This document shows, piece after piece, positions 45,684-57,176 of a DNA stretch of 60,000 bases. A program made the translations under genes and the position numbers. Position 1 is the first letter of the stretch. Each line of letters begins with the position of its first letter. The notes beneath the pieces are model-generated. The model did no database searches, had not been told where the DNA came from, and saw only the letters and a program-made list of their open reading frames with translations. The DNA lies in NCBI GenBank assembly GCA_914767715.1, contig OU612066.1:37610283-37670282 (forward strand), in the 5' to 3' direction. This stretch comes from Membranipora membranacea. Its lineage: Eukaryota; Bryozoa; Gymnolaemata; Cheilostomatida; Membraniporidae.

Positions 45684-45837
45684 TAGGCAAATTCACGACC
45701 TGCTCCACTGTAATAAAATTGATTATTAATAATCAGTGTAAAATCCCATACGCAGTAGCTCTCAACTGCGTATGGGATTTTACACTGATTATTACTAATC
45801 CATTTTATTACAGTGGAGCAGGTCGCGAATTTGCCTA
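45684..45837. mobile_element. 154-bp near-perfect hairpin (MITE-like)
   Basis: Arms starting taggcaaattc and ending gaatttgccta pair over about 70 bp each with very few mismatches; the loop is about 10 nt. It lies inside the insertion (about 45675-45955) that the paralogous segment at 53.4 kb lacks. Confidence 0.88.
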
Positions 45838-45876
45838 ATAAAAAATACATATTAATTTGAATATCATCTAACCCTT

Positions 45877-45958
45877 TTTGGAATGTTCTTTGGAATGTTC
45901 TTCGGAATATTCTTTGGAATGTTCTTCCTGATGTAATGTAGAATGTTATGTGGAATGA
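45877..45958. repeat. 12-bp degenerate tandem repeat next to the hairpin
   Basis: Repeats of ttctttggaatg with variants (ttcggaatattc, atgtggaatgat). It is part of the same insertion as the hairpin at 45684-45837. Confidence 0.8.
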
Positions 45959-46470
45959 TCTCAGACTCAAACCGGTGCTGAAGGTGGTCTGTACTCTTTT
46001 CTCATTTTTTTATCTTTCCTCCTAATGAAATTAAATGCAAAAAATGACTGCCATAATAATAGACATACATAATCTTTATCTAACACAATTGCCTGCGGCT
46101 AATCCAAACTAGTTCTTGATATAACAGACCCCACTTCACCTAAGATTCCAAGACAAATAAATGTTTGAAAAAAATTTATAATCAATTTCCAAATGGTGAA
46201 ATCAGGGAGGGTGGGTGAAATATCCCTATATGTTAGAGTTGCCCCCTCTCCTGACACACAGCTGTGATTTTGAACTCAGATTTCTTTCTAGGGCTGCTCA
46301 CCTGAAGTTAGTATATTTTTTTCTGTCGGCTGTCACTTCTGGGGACAGGTGCTGTCTTGTTCTCCTCTGACTTTGTTCTAACTACTGAATAATAGTAAAA
46401 TCTATCATATGTAGGTTTTTTTTTCTTTTTGTTTTAGGTTTCTGCATTAACTACATGATAATTGATAAAA

Positions 46471-47534
46471 TTATTTCAAAAAATGATAAAAGAAAAATGC
46501 AGCGGTGTGGTCTATTAGTCCATGCATGAGAGCCAAGAGCACCACTCGATTGAAGAAAACTGAGACCACCCTGGTTTGCCCAGATAACAAGGGGAACCCG
46601 AACCACTGATACCACCTACTCACCACCCTCCACAAGGTCCCCGCCAGCTGATCCCGCAGACCAGAAGGCCCGACTATCTCCTCTCCCATAAGATAGCTCA
46701 GCTGTTGAATAACAGTAACCCTTTAGGTTGATAATTTTCCTTCGGCTTGGTAACTCAACAACACATGAGCTGAACAGCCATCATGGATAAGAAAGAGAAT
46801 CCACCAAGCACAGTATACATCTAATGCTAAAGACTGTTTATAACTGCTGAGACTAAAAATTTAGGGGATTGATTTGAGTTAGAGATATAACTGCCAATAA
46901 TTGATTCATTTCTTAAAGCTTGGTGGGGGAAAATGATTGTGGCCGGGTTTTGGAATATATAACAGTTAGGCCTATACCTTTTTCATACAGCGCACCCTCC
47001 CTGAACGCACGGCGGGTTTATGTGTAATTATCTGCTCCTGGTACAGGGGCTGAACCATATTTTTTATAGAAAATCCTGATGCTTTTATTGCAGTGGTTTT
47101 GCTTATAATTATTTTAATAGAACTAAAATGGTTGAGTTGATGTGTTGCTATGATCAATATTTGCAGGCATCACTACCTTATGGTTGAACAGCATCTTTTG
47201 CCTAAAGTATCATCTAAAAAGAACTGATGTATTGTTTTTCCTCTCCAAATTGGCAATGATGTGATGCACTGTAGTGAATCACCAAGGATAAAAATTTGCC
47301 ATAGAAAGGAAACGGGAAAAAGGTAAATTCTGATTATTACTTTTTATTTCAGCATTCAGCGTTCAAAGAGGAAGGCTGTGATAACATTATCTCTCTCTCT
47401 CTCTAATTATACATGTAGCCTGTTTTACTGAGTCTATGGTAAATGCAGAACTCTTGACTACAGGTATACACCTGGAGGTAACAAGCTCTCAAACCCTGAT
47501 AGCCCTCTAGGCTCTGAGCTGTGTGTGGTGTGCG
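46471..47534. other. no gene supported
   Basis: Includes a segment of higher G+C at about 46490-46690 with an open minus frame of 72 codons that I do not recognise, and a short CT repeat near 47388-47403. Nothing further. Confidence 0.4.
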
Positions 47535-47600
47535 ATGACTGGATCTCAGCGATCTGTGGAGTTGACTTGTACGGACAGTTTTACTTCTGTTAAAGACATG
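47535..47600 (+). other. possible first coding segment (exon or element ORF start)
   Basis: ATG 47535 opens 22 codons, MTGSQRSVELTCTDSFTSVK then DM, ending at a donor-like gtgagt. It could be a first exon of an unknown gene or the 5' end of the decayed retrotransposon just downstream. I cannot choose between them. Confidence 0.25.
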
Positions 47601-47889
47601 GTGAGTTTTTTTTAACAGTTATGTTATCGGTGTAGAAGACATTGATGGTCCAAATTTTTGTCTCAATGTAGGTGTTGAAGTCACTGTCATGTTTGTGACG
47701 AGACATAGTGAGTTGATGCAGAACAGCCCACTTGTAACGCTGCACAATATGCTGTATGAGTGTAGGATTCGTCTATCCATAATAGAGAACACAAGTTTGA
47801 AATGGATCTGAAGAGCTCCCCCCCCCCCTCCCCCACCAAACTTTAGTTTGGCTGCGTAACGAGGCCTTAACATTTTCCTACCAATCCTA

Positions 47890-49300
47890 GTGCCTGAAAT
47901 GTGGTGAGGAAGATCACATGATCATGGAATGAACTTCAGGCCCTTTGTGCAGGAACTATGAGGAGATAAACATACCACAGGATTTCCGCTCACGGTTTTG
48001 TGTCCATAGATGGCGACTTGGCAATAAAAGCAGATTAACAACCAAGCATGGCTGTAGTAAAACAGCCTGCAGCTGGGAGAATCTAAAAAAATATAGTTGT
48101 GTTTTCTTCTTTTTTTGGAGGAACCTTATTGTAATAGCTTTTAATGCTCTGTAATCCTTATTCTGTCCCCGATATGAAGCAGGTCTTATTATGTTTTCCT
48201 AAGCACTTTTACGTATGAGGTTTATAACCAAGGGTTTAAGTCAGAAGTCCTGCCTAAGTCTGAGACCATCACCATATTGCTTCGTAAAGGCGGTGAACAG
48301 CCTGATCCAAGCAAAAAGGGACTGATTTGTAGGGTTCATCTATTAAAGATGGTAAACAAAATGTTTGAAACACTTGTACCATTGGTTATAAGAGATGTGC
48401 AGGCAAGTGGTGTAAGTGGTCGTAATATCAGTTTTAGGGACACCGCATAGATAACACATAAACTAGGTGTTAATGACTCTGTCTTCCTCTCTGGACAGGT
48501 TTGAGGCCTACGTATTGATAAAGCAGATCATTCCCGGAAATATGTTTTCTTTCCAAAGCTTTATTATTTGACGAGTACATTTCTCAGCTTTAGTAAACAT
48601 GTCATGTCTGACCTTTTGTGCTTATATGGTCCCCAACAAAAAAATGGTAGATATGTTTTTTCCCAAAGTCATATGACTTTAAGCACTGTGATCAGAATTT
48701 TTTTTCTGTTCGATTCTTTCCTGTTATGTTTTATAACACGACACAGCCTATTTTTATGCTAAAGGAGCTACGCCCATATAAGGGGCTTATTGGCTTGTAG
48801 CAATAGGTGTCTGATCAGTTGAAAGTTATCCTTCCTTATGTACCTTCTGAAAACCAAATATATGAATGGTTGCTTGAGTTTGTAGACCTTCCCTATCATC
48901 TGAACGCCAAGTTTCTAGTTGGACTTTCTGTATAGAAGTAGATTATGGTGTGGCTGTCTGTCTGTGACTGGAACGCCCAGCTCAGGTATCAAGATGTCTC
49001 TCACCAGGTTCCTTGAAAACAGTTTGTGTTTATTGTAGAGAAGGGCTGGAGACAGTCACACACCTCTTCGTAGCATGCAAACGAATTGCTACCAATCTGC
49101 CACCATCAATTTTTTGATATGGTGATAGACACAGATAGAATCTTTGCATGTTTAATGCAGTGTTTTTTTGGGTTGGGTCAGGCATGATGAAAGAAACTGT
49201 TGTATTTTGGGACTTGAGGTGGTTGATATACTAAGTCATAAAATCGAGATTTTTGTCTGCTGTTTCTCAGTAATCTCATCGGAGATACTAGATAGGTTGC
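47890..49300 (+). mobile_element. degenerate non-LTR retrotransposon
   Basis: Remnants in order on the + strand: a CCHC zinc-knuckle (CLKCGEEDHMIME, with a stop in place of the final Cys, 47890-47931); reverse-transcriptase-like pieces near 48226-48450 (VLPKSETITILLRKGG, HLLKMVNKMFETLVPLVI, then ASGVSGRNI) that resemble the palm and fingers of LINE enzymes; and a C-terminal zinc-binding motif near 49024-49080 (VCVYCREGLETVTHLFVACK, C-x2-C...H-x4-C). Many stops and large internal losses. A non-functional fossil. Confidence 0.6.
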
Positions 49301-49389
49301 TAGATATCTCTTATGTGTAATGTTTGCATCCCTGAGTTTTTTGTTGAATATTTTGGTTTTTTTATAGCATCCATATTGTTGTTTTGTAA

Positions 49390-49905
49390 ATGATTGCTAT
49401 GGTAGTGGTATGGGATCACACCGATACCCTTCTTCTGATACTGTCAACGCATACAGCTGATGAGCCTAGAGAGTAAGTGGAATGAAAAATTATAAGATTA
49501 TTGAGAAGACATATAATTAAGAAGACATATATTATAAAAGTATTAATATTAAATGCAATAAGATACAAAAAATGCAATAATCAAAATATCATTTATTAAT
49601 AAGAAGGATAATAATATCAATCATTGCTGACTGACTATAAATAGTATTTATACGCTTATGGAATTAATCTAAACTGTAAGATTAAACGAATTGAGCTACG
49701 AAACCATCAAATTTTTTTTCGTTTTCTCATCGTATTTATCTTCACAGGGTATAAAAAACCTTCTTTTAGTACTTACTCTCCCGATTCAGAGGTAATGTGC
49801 ACTAGTTTTACAATGCTTACTGTCACCAAGGAGTTAGTCTCTAGCGAGCTGCTAAATCTATTGTAATTTTCAAATTCAAAATCAATGCTTCTACACCTTC
49901 CAATG
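49390..49905 (-). pseudogene. copy C: mosaic fragment of the tandem family
   Basis: 49390-49620 matches the 5' part of copy B's core exon and its upstream intron: the frame HQLYALTVSEEGYRCDPIPL is close to B's NQLYAVTMSTEGDRCDPIPL, then a stop. From about 49620 to 49905 it instead matches the last intron and the end of the core exon of copy A (frame with TNSLVTVSIVKLVHITSESG before gtaagt). The order is the reverse of a normal gene, so it is a junction of two truncated copies. Confidence 0.65.
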
Positions 49906-50045
49906 CCGTTACGTTGCCCACAATTAAATACCTCAGTGCCTCAATGCTAATGCTCCATATAGAGTCCTGCCTAGGTTTATTATTAAGTCTATGGGGAAAC
50001 AAAAATCCAGTTCATTTGAGACTTTTTACAACTTAACCCAGGATA

Positions 50046-50184
50046 TCAAGGAAGGGTTTTGAATTTGTCTCTCTTGTGTGGTCCGCGTACTATGTTGAAT
50101 CTCTTACGTAGTTGGTTGAATCGATCTCGAATTTTACTTTTTTCCTGATGATTGTAACGTCTCTGTGCCTGTACTTTGTATGGC
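50046..50184 (-). CDS. copy B exon 4, basic C-terminus
   Basis: Acceptor attttgtgcag; ends at TGA 50048-50046. About one third Lys/Arg, likely a helix, ending FNIVRGPHKRDKFKTLP. The basic pattern could act in nucleic-acid or membrane binding or as a nuclear signal. Confidence 0.7.
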
Positions 50185-51660
50185 CTGCACAAAATAAAAC
50201 ATACAACAATATATCTGAATTCTGAGGTTTTTCTAAATCTCTTACTTCACTTGATGTTTGTTCCACACAATAAACCAGGACAGCAAAACAAACAAGTATG
50301 AAATAAAAATACCCCAACATAACGTTACGAAACATAACATAGCAATAATATAATATAATATAATATAATGTAACATAACGAAATGTAACATACTGTATAA
50401 CATTAAATATTTTGCTTGCAATTAATCTCATAGCTACTTCAAATATGGTAAAACTAGCTGCATAAAAACTTTTAATTAATATCTACCCAGGAACTTACTC
50501 TCCTGTGTCAGAGTTGAGGAGGACCTCTCTGTTGTCGCTCGTTGTAACAGTTACCATATTCTCCCTCGCACTGAACTTTACTGCCACAAAGGAGTCGACA
50601 TTCTTCACACTTCTATTCACACATCGTATGCACTGGTCCCACTTGAACGTGTCTGACTTTGCCTTCAGACAAACTCTATAGAGAGTTCCACACCCGGCGA
50701 GTAGCAGAGCTGAGTCGTGATCTATGTGGATCAGGTCTACCCAGATAAGCTCTTGATCAAAGTTTGGGCAATATGGCTGCTCACATACCCACTCTGGTAA
50801 CGGTATGGGATCACACCGATCTCCTTCTGTGGACATTGTCACCGCATACAGCTGATTAGCTTGAATGGTAACTGAAAAGGAAAAAAGTTTAAAAAAAATT
50901 AAAAGACATTTATTTCCAAGAAGACATATATTATAAAGTATTAATATCAAATGCAATAAGATAGACAAAGATTACATGTTTATTAATAAAAATTCATTTT
51001 TTTGCAAGAAGAATATAATAAAATGACATAATTACCCATTAATGATTTTGAGCAAGTTGAACTCAATGCACACACTATGACATGTCAGTTAATTATCATT
51101 AGTTATTTGTAGCACCTGTCACTGTAGTTTTATGTAACTCACACTTACGGCTGCGGCGCCAGCCTTACCATAGTGTGTTGTGTCATCCTCTGGCAATGCA
51201 TCCCACAGACTGTCCATGGATATCCCTGTCACTCCCATTGTACCAAACAACTTCTCAAGTACTCTGACATCTTATATTAAATATCAGGATAGTATTAAAT
51301 ACTCAAATATTCTATATAATATGGACATACATTTCTTGCTTTGAGCAGGGACAGCTTTCTGAGAGCCTTTAGGTCTCCACAAAGAATGAAGCAACCTCCA
51401 GTCTCCCTTTCCTCCTACATGTCCTCAAATCTTCAATTAGCAGAAACCAGCCACTTGAAGCACATAAATCATTTCTAAGCTGTTGATGCTAGTTCAATTT
51501 TCTTTTTACATGTTGAAAACCAACAATGAAAAGGCTATATATAATTACCTTCATACTGAATTTGTCGTGTCTCTGGCCCGGTTTTGTCTTCTTCTCCTCC
51601 TGACTGACTGCCATAAGAGTCGGGACACAACTCCTTAGATCCCTCCTGTCTCGATCCCAT
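50046..51660 (-). CDS. copy B: intact member of the tandem family, sema-like core
   Basis: Four exons joined in frame: 51660-51549, 51270-51169, 50871-50499, 50184-50046, for 241 codons and a TGA. The N-terminus MGSRQEGSKELCPDSYGSQS is acidic and has no signal peptide. Exon 2 gives VRVLEKLFGTMGVTGISMDS, then LWDALPED. The core has ANQLYAVTM, RCDPIPLPEWVCEQPYC, VDLIHID, ALLLAGCGTLYRVC and FVAVKF. Spacing of LY, three Cys, LLL..CG and Cys resembles the first blades of a plexin sema domain. The last exon is a basic tail (RRYNHQEKSKIRDRFNQLRK). A sema domain is normally about 500 residues, so this is a fragment-sized protein. Function unknown; a beta-propeller of another kind is the alternative. 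Confidence 0.72.
50499..50871 (-). CDS. copy B exon 3, Cys-rich core
   Basis: Acceptor ttccttttcag, donor gtaagt; enters in phase 1 and leaves in phase 2. The end, NREVLLNSDTGE, is the junction motif shared by copies A, C and D (GKLVHLNVETGE, KLVHITSESGE, GKQVNLRSDTGE). Confidence 0.78.
51169..51270 (-). CDS. copy B exon 2
   Basis: Acceptor aatataag, donor gtaagg; phase 1 both sides. A GT 21 nt further (gtaagt) is an alternative donor that would also keep frame and add KAGAAA. The homologous exon in copy A ends at the same place. Confidence 0.7.
51549..51660 (-). CDS. copy B exon 1
   Basis: Start ATG 51660-51658, donor gtaatt, 37 codons plus 1 nt. Same start position and shared ELCP motif as copy A, which supports this Met. 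Confidence 0.7.
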
Positions 51661-54480
51661 TTTAGTTCTATGTCATATAGTGGATTTTAGTGAGAGGCAC
51701 CTCTTAGCGTTATTTGTCACTCTTCCCTCTTCTGGTAGTGGAGTAATTAAAATACCCTGCTTGCTCTTCTACTCTACTTGGCCTGAATCATAGTGGTCGG
51801 CACTCCTCCTATTCCTGACAATCTGTCTTCTTGGATGTTTTACTGGCAAAAAGAACTCTAAGCATCATTTTGTCTTGAAATCATAGAGGTTATAATGATC
51901 GTTTTAGTGTATACAATGTTGGAATCATACAGCCTGAGCAGCTAAGATGATTTAATTATGTAACATTATACTGTATGCTTTTTTCTGTGGCAAATGTGTG
52001 AAACGTTAGAGTAACAAAAATGAGTCGAGTAAAATAACTCTGCATTCCTTGACTGCGTTGACATGACACATCCACGATTGATTTACTGTTCCATTTGAGG
52101 GCCAAAAATTTGACGGGCATTGTCTATTTATGAGCCTTATTAGAGGGCACTTTCTATTCAACCAATGAATGAGGCGGGGGTTATCCGTTGTGTTTACATT
52201 TTGTAAGACTTATCCTCTCTCTGATGTTGGAAAGGTAATTCCTTCTACTGTGATTTTGGGCTTCATTGGTATACCTGATATATTGTGTATGCATGCTAAA
52301 GTAAACTTCATTATATTGTGCTACTTATGGACTCTACGTTGTGTCACATATATACATATCACCAACTCAGACTAACACACAACTCAGTGTTAAGTCTGTG
52401 GCTCAGACTTGTTAAGAAGTTGGTGACATTCACGTTTCTATTGCGATTTGGAAGGATGAAAGCTAAGTTAATTGATGAATGCTGTAATTCATACAATGCT
52501 GTAAGTTTAACCCACCAGGTGTGTTTACTTTCACACAAGTGAAGATTCTCTGATTAGAGAATATTTATATCCTCTATATCTTCTTCCCTTCTATTCCCCA
52601 AACTTACTTCTTAACAAAACAAAATAAAGAATTGCGGCAGCGCTGTATTTTGAGTTGCTCCCGCTCTATTTGACAACTCCTTCATCTTGATCGAGACACT
52701 GTTTCCTGAGTTGGGATCGAATCCACACCTAATGCAGCAACAACCACCAACCACTCTACCAAACCAGTTTGTCTTCTCCATTTAGTTTTAGCAGAGTCTG
52801 CATCACTCACCTTCTAAGTCTCTTGTTGACAATCTGCTCTTTTCTTATGAACTGATATAGATGCTAGTGAATACTGAGGGTTTCCTCAGCAGCAGGGGAG
52901 CAGCAGATGATGTTTGTTATTTTGGTTGTTTCTAGTTCTTACAAAAAATCGAAATTCTCAAACCACAATTACAGTTGACAGTTGATAGGCACAACATTTC
53001 TAGCAATGTTTTGTTTGGAAATCAAAGAGCTTTATGCAACCATTTTGTATGTATGTGGATACGTTGTAAGAATGGTTACTCTTGAGCAGCAAAGACAGTG
53101 TACAGGCCCGTGCAGTTCTATTAAGGAGTAACAGTCACTGCTACTCCTTGATTCTATTTTACCCATTTGTGTTATCCAAGTTCATAAACGATTCTCATTA
53201 TCAGGAGTTGACTGTAGTGATAAGAAGTACAGGTGACTTCTGACAGCTTACCCGAGTGTAACTACTCACTTTTACTGCTTTTACCCACCGACCACCTGAT
53301 ATGATCCGTAATTGATTGTCCCATTCCACAACAAACATGTTGATGAATGATGCAGCTTGTTTATGAAAACAGGGCAAAAAATAGTCAAGGCTAAACCACG
53401 GAAGTATAAATTATATTCTATCAGACAAAAAACTGGTGCTGAAATTGTTCGGTTCTCTTTTCTTATTTTTTATCTTTTCTGTTTCATGTAAGTAAATGCA
53501 AAAACTGACCGCCACAATGACACATTATTATTCATGATCTTATTGACTATGCCCCCCCCCCCCCAAATTTGCTTCTTGATGTAACTGACCTCTTTCCACC
53601 AAAGATTACGATACAAATAAAAATCCAATAACAGAATAATGATGATTTTTCAGTGATAAAATGTAGGACATCTTCAGGTTTATTTTCTGCCATGGTATAT
53701 ATGTAAAATAGGTTATCCAATTGTTGTGCACAATATATTTTGCATGTAGTACTGCATAGATTGTATTGGCGTTGGTATGTCCTTTTTGTAAGTCAGAGGC
53801 AACTAGAGGGGGCAAATCCGAACGCGGGGAAGTTGGATTGAACTTGATCTGATTAGGGAATGTGTGACAAACTTCCTGATGTGATATATGTCATACTTAT
53901 CATACATTTCGTATAATAGAAATTGCCTTTTTTTGTTCCAAATTTGTAATGGCATTACTTCAGGATTAATTGGATTAGTTATTAAGTTGTTGTCTTGTTC
54001 AGCAGTAACTTTCATGTCAAATCCAGTTCACAAGAGTCAGTATGTCCTTATTGTCCAGGGAGATAACAAATGGCTTTCAATTTTTCTGTGCAGTTGTAGC
54101 TGGGGTTCATCATTTTTACTAATTGTGCAATCAGTGTTATTTGGTCTTGTATGTGTAAGTTACTATGTTTATTGACAAAGCTCCATATAATATTTTGAAG
54201 TCTATGTCATAGTGAGGGATCGTACTCTTTTGGAGATACGGAGGGAGAGCTGTGTGATTTATATCTCACCGATGTCCTTATTTGATATTGTGCTCGCGTC
54301 TCACTTTGCTCAGCATTTTGCCGATTTGATTTCTCTGTTTATGACTGTATCGTTTTATGGCTCCTGCCTTGTACAGACTAAAAAGAGAAGGTCAAATTAA
54401 TGTCATGATCACCCAATTAGATCATTGATAAGCACAAGAAACATAAAGTTAATTTATGGGTTAACTCTTTTCAACCAAAA
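51661..54480. other. upstream region of copy B, no further gene supported
   Basis: Contains the segment 52.8-53.5 kb that matches 44.9-46.0 kb, a minus exon candidate at 52858-52812, a C homopolymer at about 53551-53564, and several short open frames with no support. Confidence 0.5.
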
Positions 54481-54497
54481 TTACTTGTAAAACTCAC

Positions 54498-54745
54498 TCT
54501 CCAGTATCAGACCTCAGGTTGACTTGCTTCCCATCACTTGCTGTCACAGTGACGATATGACTCTTCTTCATGAAGCTCAGAGCCACAAAGAAGTCATCAT
54601 CTTTGATACGGCTGTCCACACATCCCATTGATCCCATTCCTTCGATATTAGGCATACTCTATCGTCTATAAACTGTCCCACACTCAGCAAGTAAGAGTGT
54701 AGAGTGCTGATCGATGTAGGTCAAAGCTACCCGGTCGAGTCTGTA
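54498..54745 (-). pseudogene. copy D: frameshifted core exon of the family
   Basis: Ends with HIVTVTASDGKQVNLRSDTG and a donor gtgagt at the same place as copies A-C. Upstream, YIDQHSTLLLAECGTVYR matches B's HIDHDSALLLAGCGTLYR, but the frame breaks after it (TAG), resumes as RVCLISKEWDQWDVW, and shifts again before VDSRIKDDDFFVALSF. At least two frameshifts. No terminal exon found nearby. Confidence 0.7.
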
Positions 54746-55072
54746 AAAGTGTTCAAGTACATGAACTTCTTGGCCTATTGGCTAAGATCAAAGTGTCACT
54801 GCCAATGGCCGATTAGTGCCAGCTCAGTTTTGTCAGCTCGCTGCACACCCACGTTCAGGAGGTCTTCTATGGCTTCACCTCTAGGATGCATTCTAGTTTT
54901 CTAGGATGTATCACATTCTCAGTATGAGGATTAAGGGGACCTTGCGTCCCAGCCCAATCCTCTGCTTCTTACTAAACAGCATGAACACCTGTCTCACAAT
55001 GTGGATGCGGTTATTCTAGATACGATGGAGTTTTTTAAATGTACTCTACAATAACCTTCAACCTAGGTAAAA

Positions 55073-55390
55073 ATAAACCATCTTCATTTCAACTGTATTA
55101 ATTTGTTTATATACCTAATTTTCCTTAAAAAATTCAAAGTGAAGCTGCATTATTACTAGACAAGGTCTCCAGATCTTAACCCATTAGTTTAACATGATAA
55201 TTTAATAATATAATATTATAATCAAATTTGTTTAAGAATCAAATACAGAAAGAGATACACAATGTATAAAAATGAGAGAAAAACAAAAGTAACAGGACTA
55301 CGAGTCAGACAAGAACAATCATCATATCACAAACATTCTTGAAGGCATAAAATGAAAGTTTCGCTGCCATAAAATAAATAAATAAATGTC
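55073..55390. repeat. duplicated segment, copy 1 (paralogue at 56813-57105)
   Basis: About 300 bp matches 56813-57105 in the same orientation with many small differences, e.g. ttcatttcaactgtatt, actagacaaggtc, gagatacacaatgtat. Non-coding as far as I can see. Confidence 0.8.
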
Positions 55391-55408
55391 CATATGCGTA
55401 GTTCGCGA

Positions 55409-55606
55409 TCATATGATTCTTTGATCCGGTATGTCACCCGTGTTATAACTCAGTGCAAATATTGTTAGTTTGTAATCACTTGGTACAATCAGATCAAGAG
55501 AGGATGTGCTTCCTGCTGTCACTTGTGAAGGATATCCGGGGCTGTCAACAACTGTTATCCCCCACCTGTCACATTTTATATGGTACCTTCTCTCCCCAGC
55601 TCCACA
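55409..55606 (-). CDS. candidate exon with CUB-like segment
   Basis: Open minus frame to TGA near 55409. Contains ERRYHIKCDRWGITVVDSPG, then YPSQVTAGSTSSLDLIVPSD and YKLTIFALSYNTGD. The DSPGYPS...L.L.VP..Y.L.IF pattern resembles a CUB domain start, with Cys before it. Composition is coding-like. The upstream splice acceptor is weak and I could not link it to other exons. Confidence 0.4.
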   Translation of the reverse strand, partial: CGAGERRYHIKCDRWGITVVDSPGYPSQVTAGSTSSLDLIVPSDYKLTIFALSYNTGDIPDQRII

Positions 55607-56812
55607 ACAAATGTAATAAAACATTGAATATTATGCATCCAATATCTGAAGCCGGTGTCTTCATAAGCCAACAAAAATGGCAATGATACAAGAGTTACCT
55701 TCTCTTGAATCCATGATCATGGGCAATGAAAACACAAATAACATCGTATTCAGTGTGCATACAGAGCTCGAACTCATCAGTTTGTATGACCGAGCGGTTA
55801 GAAGGATGGACATCATTATAATCTTATAGGCAGGCAGGCAAGTGCAAGTCTCAGTTTGTACAAAATGTAACAAAGATTACGTTGTTTGACGTTACACAGG
55901 AAGGAGGTAGAGAGAGCCACTAAAAAGGCAGGTACTAATTGTGGATTCTTTCATATATACAAATGAATTTTGATTGATTTTATATAAATACAATCTAAGC
56001 ATATGCACAGGTAGATCTGTCCTGACAAGACGGGCTAATGGGCAGGGTTAATTAAGATTCTCAGTACTGAGCTTATTACTACTGCTATCTACTTATATAG
56101 CTTAGATGGTGGATGAGGTTGTCACCGCACATACATGTTTGCATACTCACTTTTGGATGCAACTTCAGCTGTCTTTTTACCTTTAGGTCTCGCCAAGGCT
56201 TCCTCATTGATATCATTGTTGCCATTATGTTTGTGTTGATTCCAGATGCTGGTGTTACTTACAGATGGCCTTTTATTAGTTTCCATTGCTGTAGATGTAT
56301 TGTATCCACACTTATGCTACACTAGCGGTCTTAGTAAAACATACCACCACTGCAGCCAATAGTTTTAGCACTGATCAGTTGAGTCTGGCCAACTAGAAGC
56401 ATTTGTTTTGCACGATTTCTTATAAATACCCAAATTGCTGTTAAAATTCAAATTATTAATGAGTGATTGTTGGTGGTGGGTGACTCATGGAAATTTGGGA
56501 AATCCCTTAAGTCCTTGTTATATTTTATTGCGCTCTTTGGCAAGTTGATAGTTGACTGCACAGCTTAATATTTAAATTCTACTCCATTTTGTAAAGTGGT
56601 CAAGAACATAAACATCTCTCACAAGTGATACCAAAGCCTTCCACAAATTTAGGATACGCTTATTCCTGATACAACCAGGTCCAGTGCGTATTGCGCATTT
56701 ATTTCTAGAAAACTCAAAATTTAAAATTTATGAAGATAGAATTTTAGAAAACCCTACCATAGAAAGAGCGCAACAGACTTTACAATATCCTTAAAATTAG
56801 GGTTAGAAAAGA

Positions 56813-57105
56813 CGATCTTCATTTCAACTGTATTTATATTATATACCTATTTTTTCTTACAAAAATCAAGTGAGGCAGTATATATACTAGACAAGGTCAT
56901 CGAATCTTAGCACGTTAGTTTAACGTGAGAATATAATATTATTAAAATCATATTTGTATAAGAAACGAATGCAGAGACAGATACACAATGTATCAAAATG
57001 ATAGAAAAACTCAAGTAACAGTATACTACATACCAGACAAAAATAATCATAATATCACATACAGTCTAGAAAGTTTAAAATGAAAATTTCGTTGCAATAA
57101 AATAT
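56813..57105. repeat. duplicated segment, copy 2 (paralogue at 55073-55390)
   Basis: See copy 1. The distance between copies is about 1.73 kb, which suggests a tandem duplication of a unit that included the CUB-like exon; no second such exon remains after copy 2. Confidence 0.8.
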
Positions 57106-57111
57106 AGATTT

Positions 57112-57176
57112 GGTAGAGGCAGTTCCGTATCAACCACTTTACTTAAAGTGGTTGATAATAAAATGCCTCTACCAGA
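57112..57176. mobile_element. 65-bp miniature inverted-repeat hairpin
   Basis: Outer ends tggtagaggca and tgcctctacca pair, and an inner perfect hairpin atcaaccacttt-actt-aaagtggttgat lies between. No coding content. Confidence 0.75.

Larger units (their letters stand above)
44810..46470. other. segment paralogous to 52.8-53.5 kb, with insertion
   Basis: Several blocks match the region upstream of copy B: gttatccaagttatgagtga (45422 on) against gttatccaagttcataaacg, gttgactgtagtgacaagaa against gttgactgtagtgataagaa, and tggtcaaaccacagaagt against ggctaaaccacggaagt. A minus-strand exon candidate at about 45126-45060 (frame with RREHIVKKKLRKC, donor gtaagt) has its paralogue at about 52858-52812. 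Beyond 46.0 kb I see nothing clear. Confidence 0.55.

Noticed and set aside
46471-46689. 72-codon minus frame of higher G+C
   Set aside because: No recognisable motif or splice partner.
47619-47873. 84-codon minus frame with a Gly run
   Set aside because: The Gly run is a C homopolymer read on the other strand; no support.
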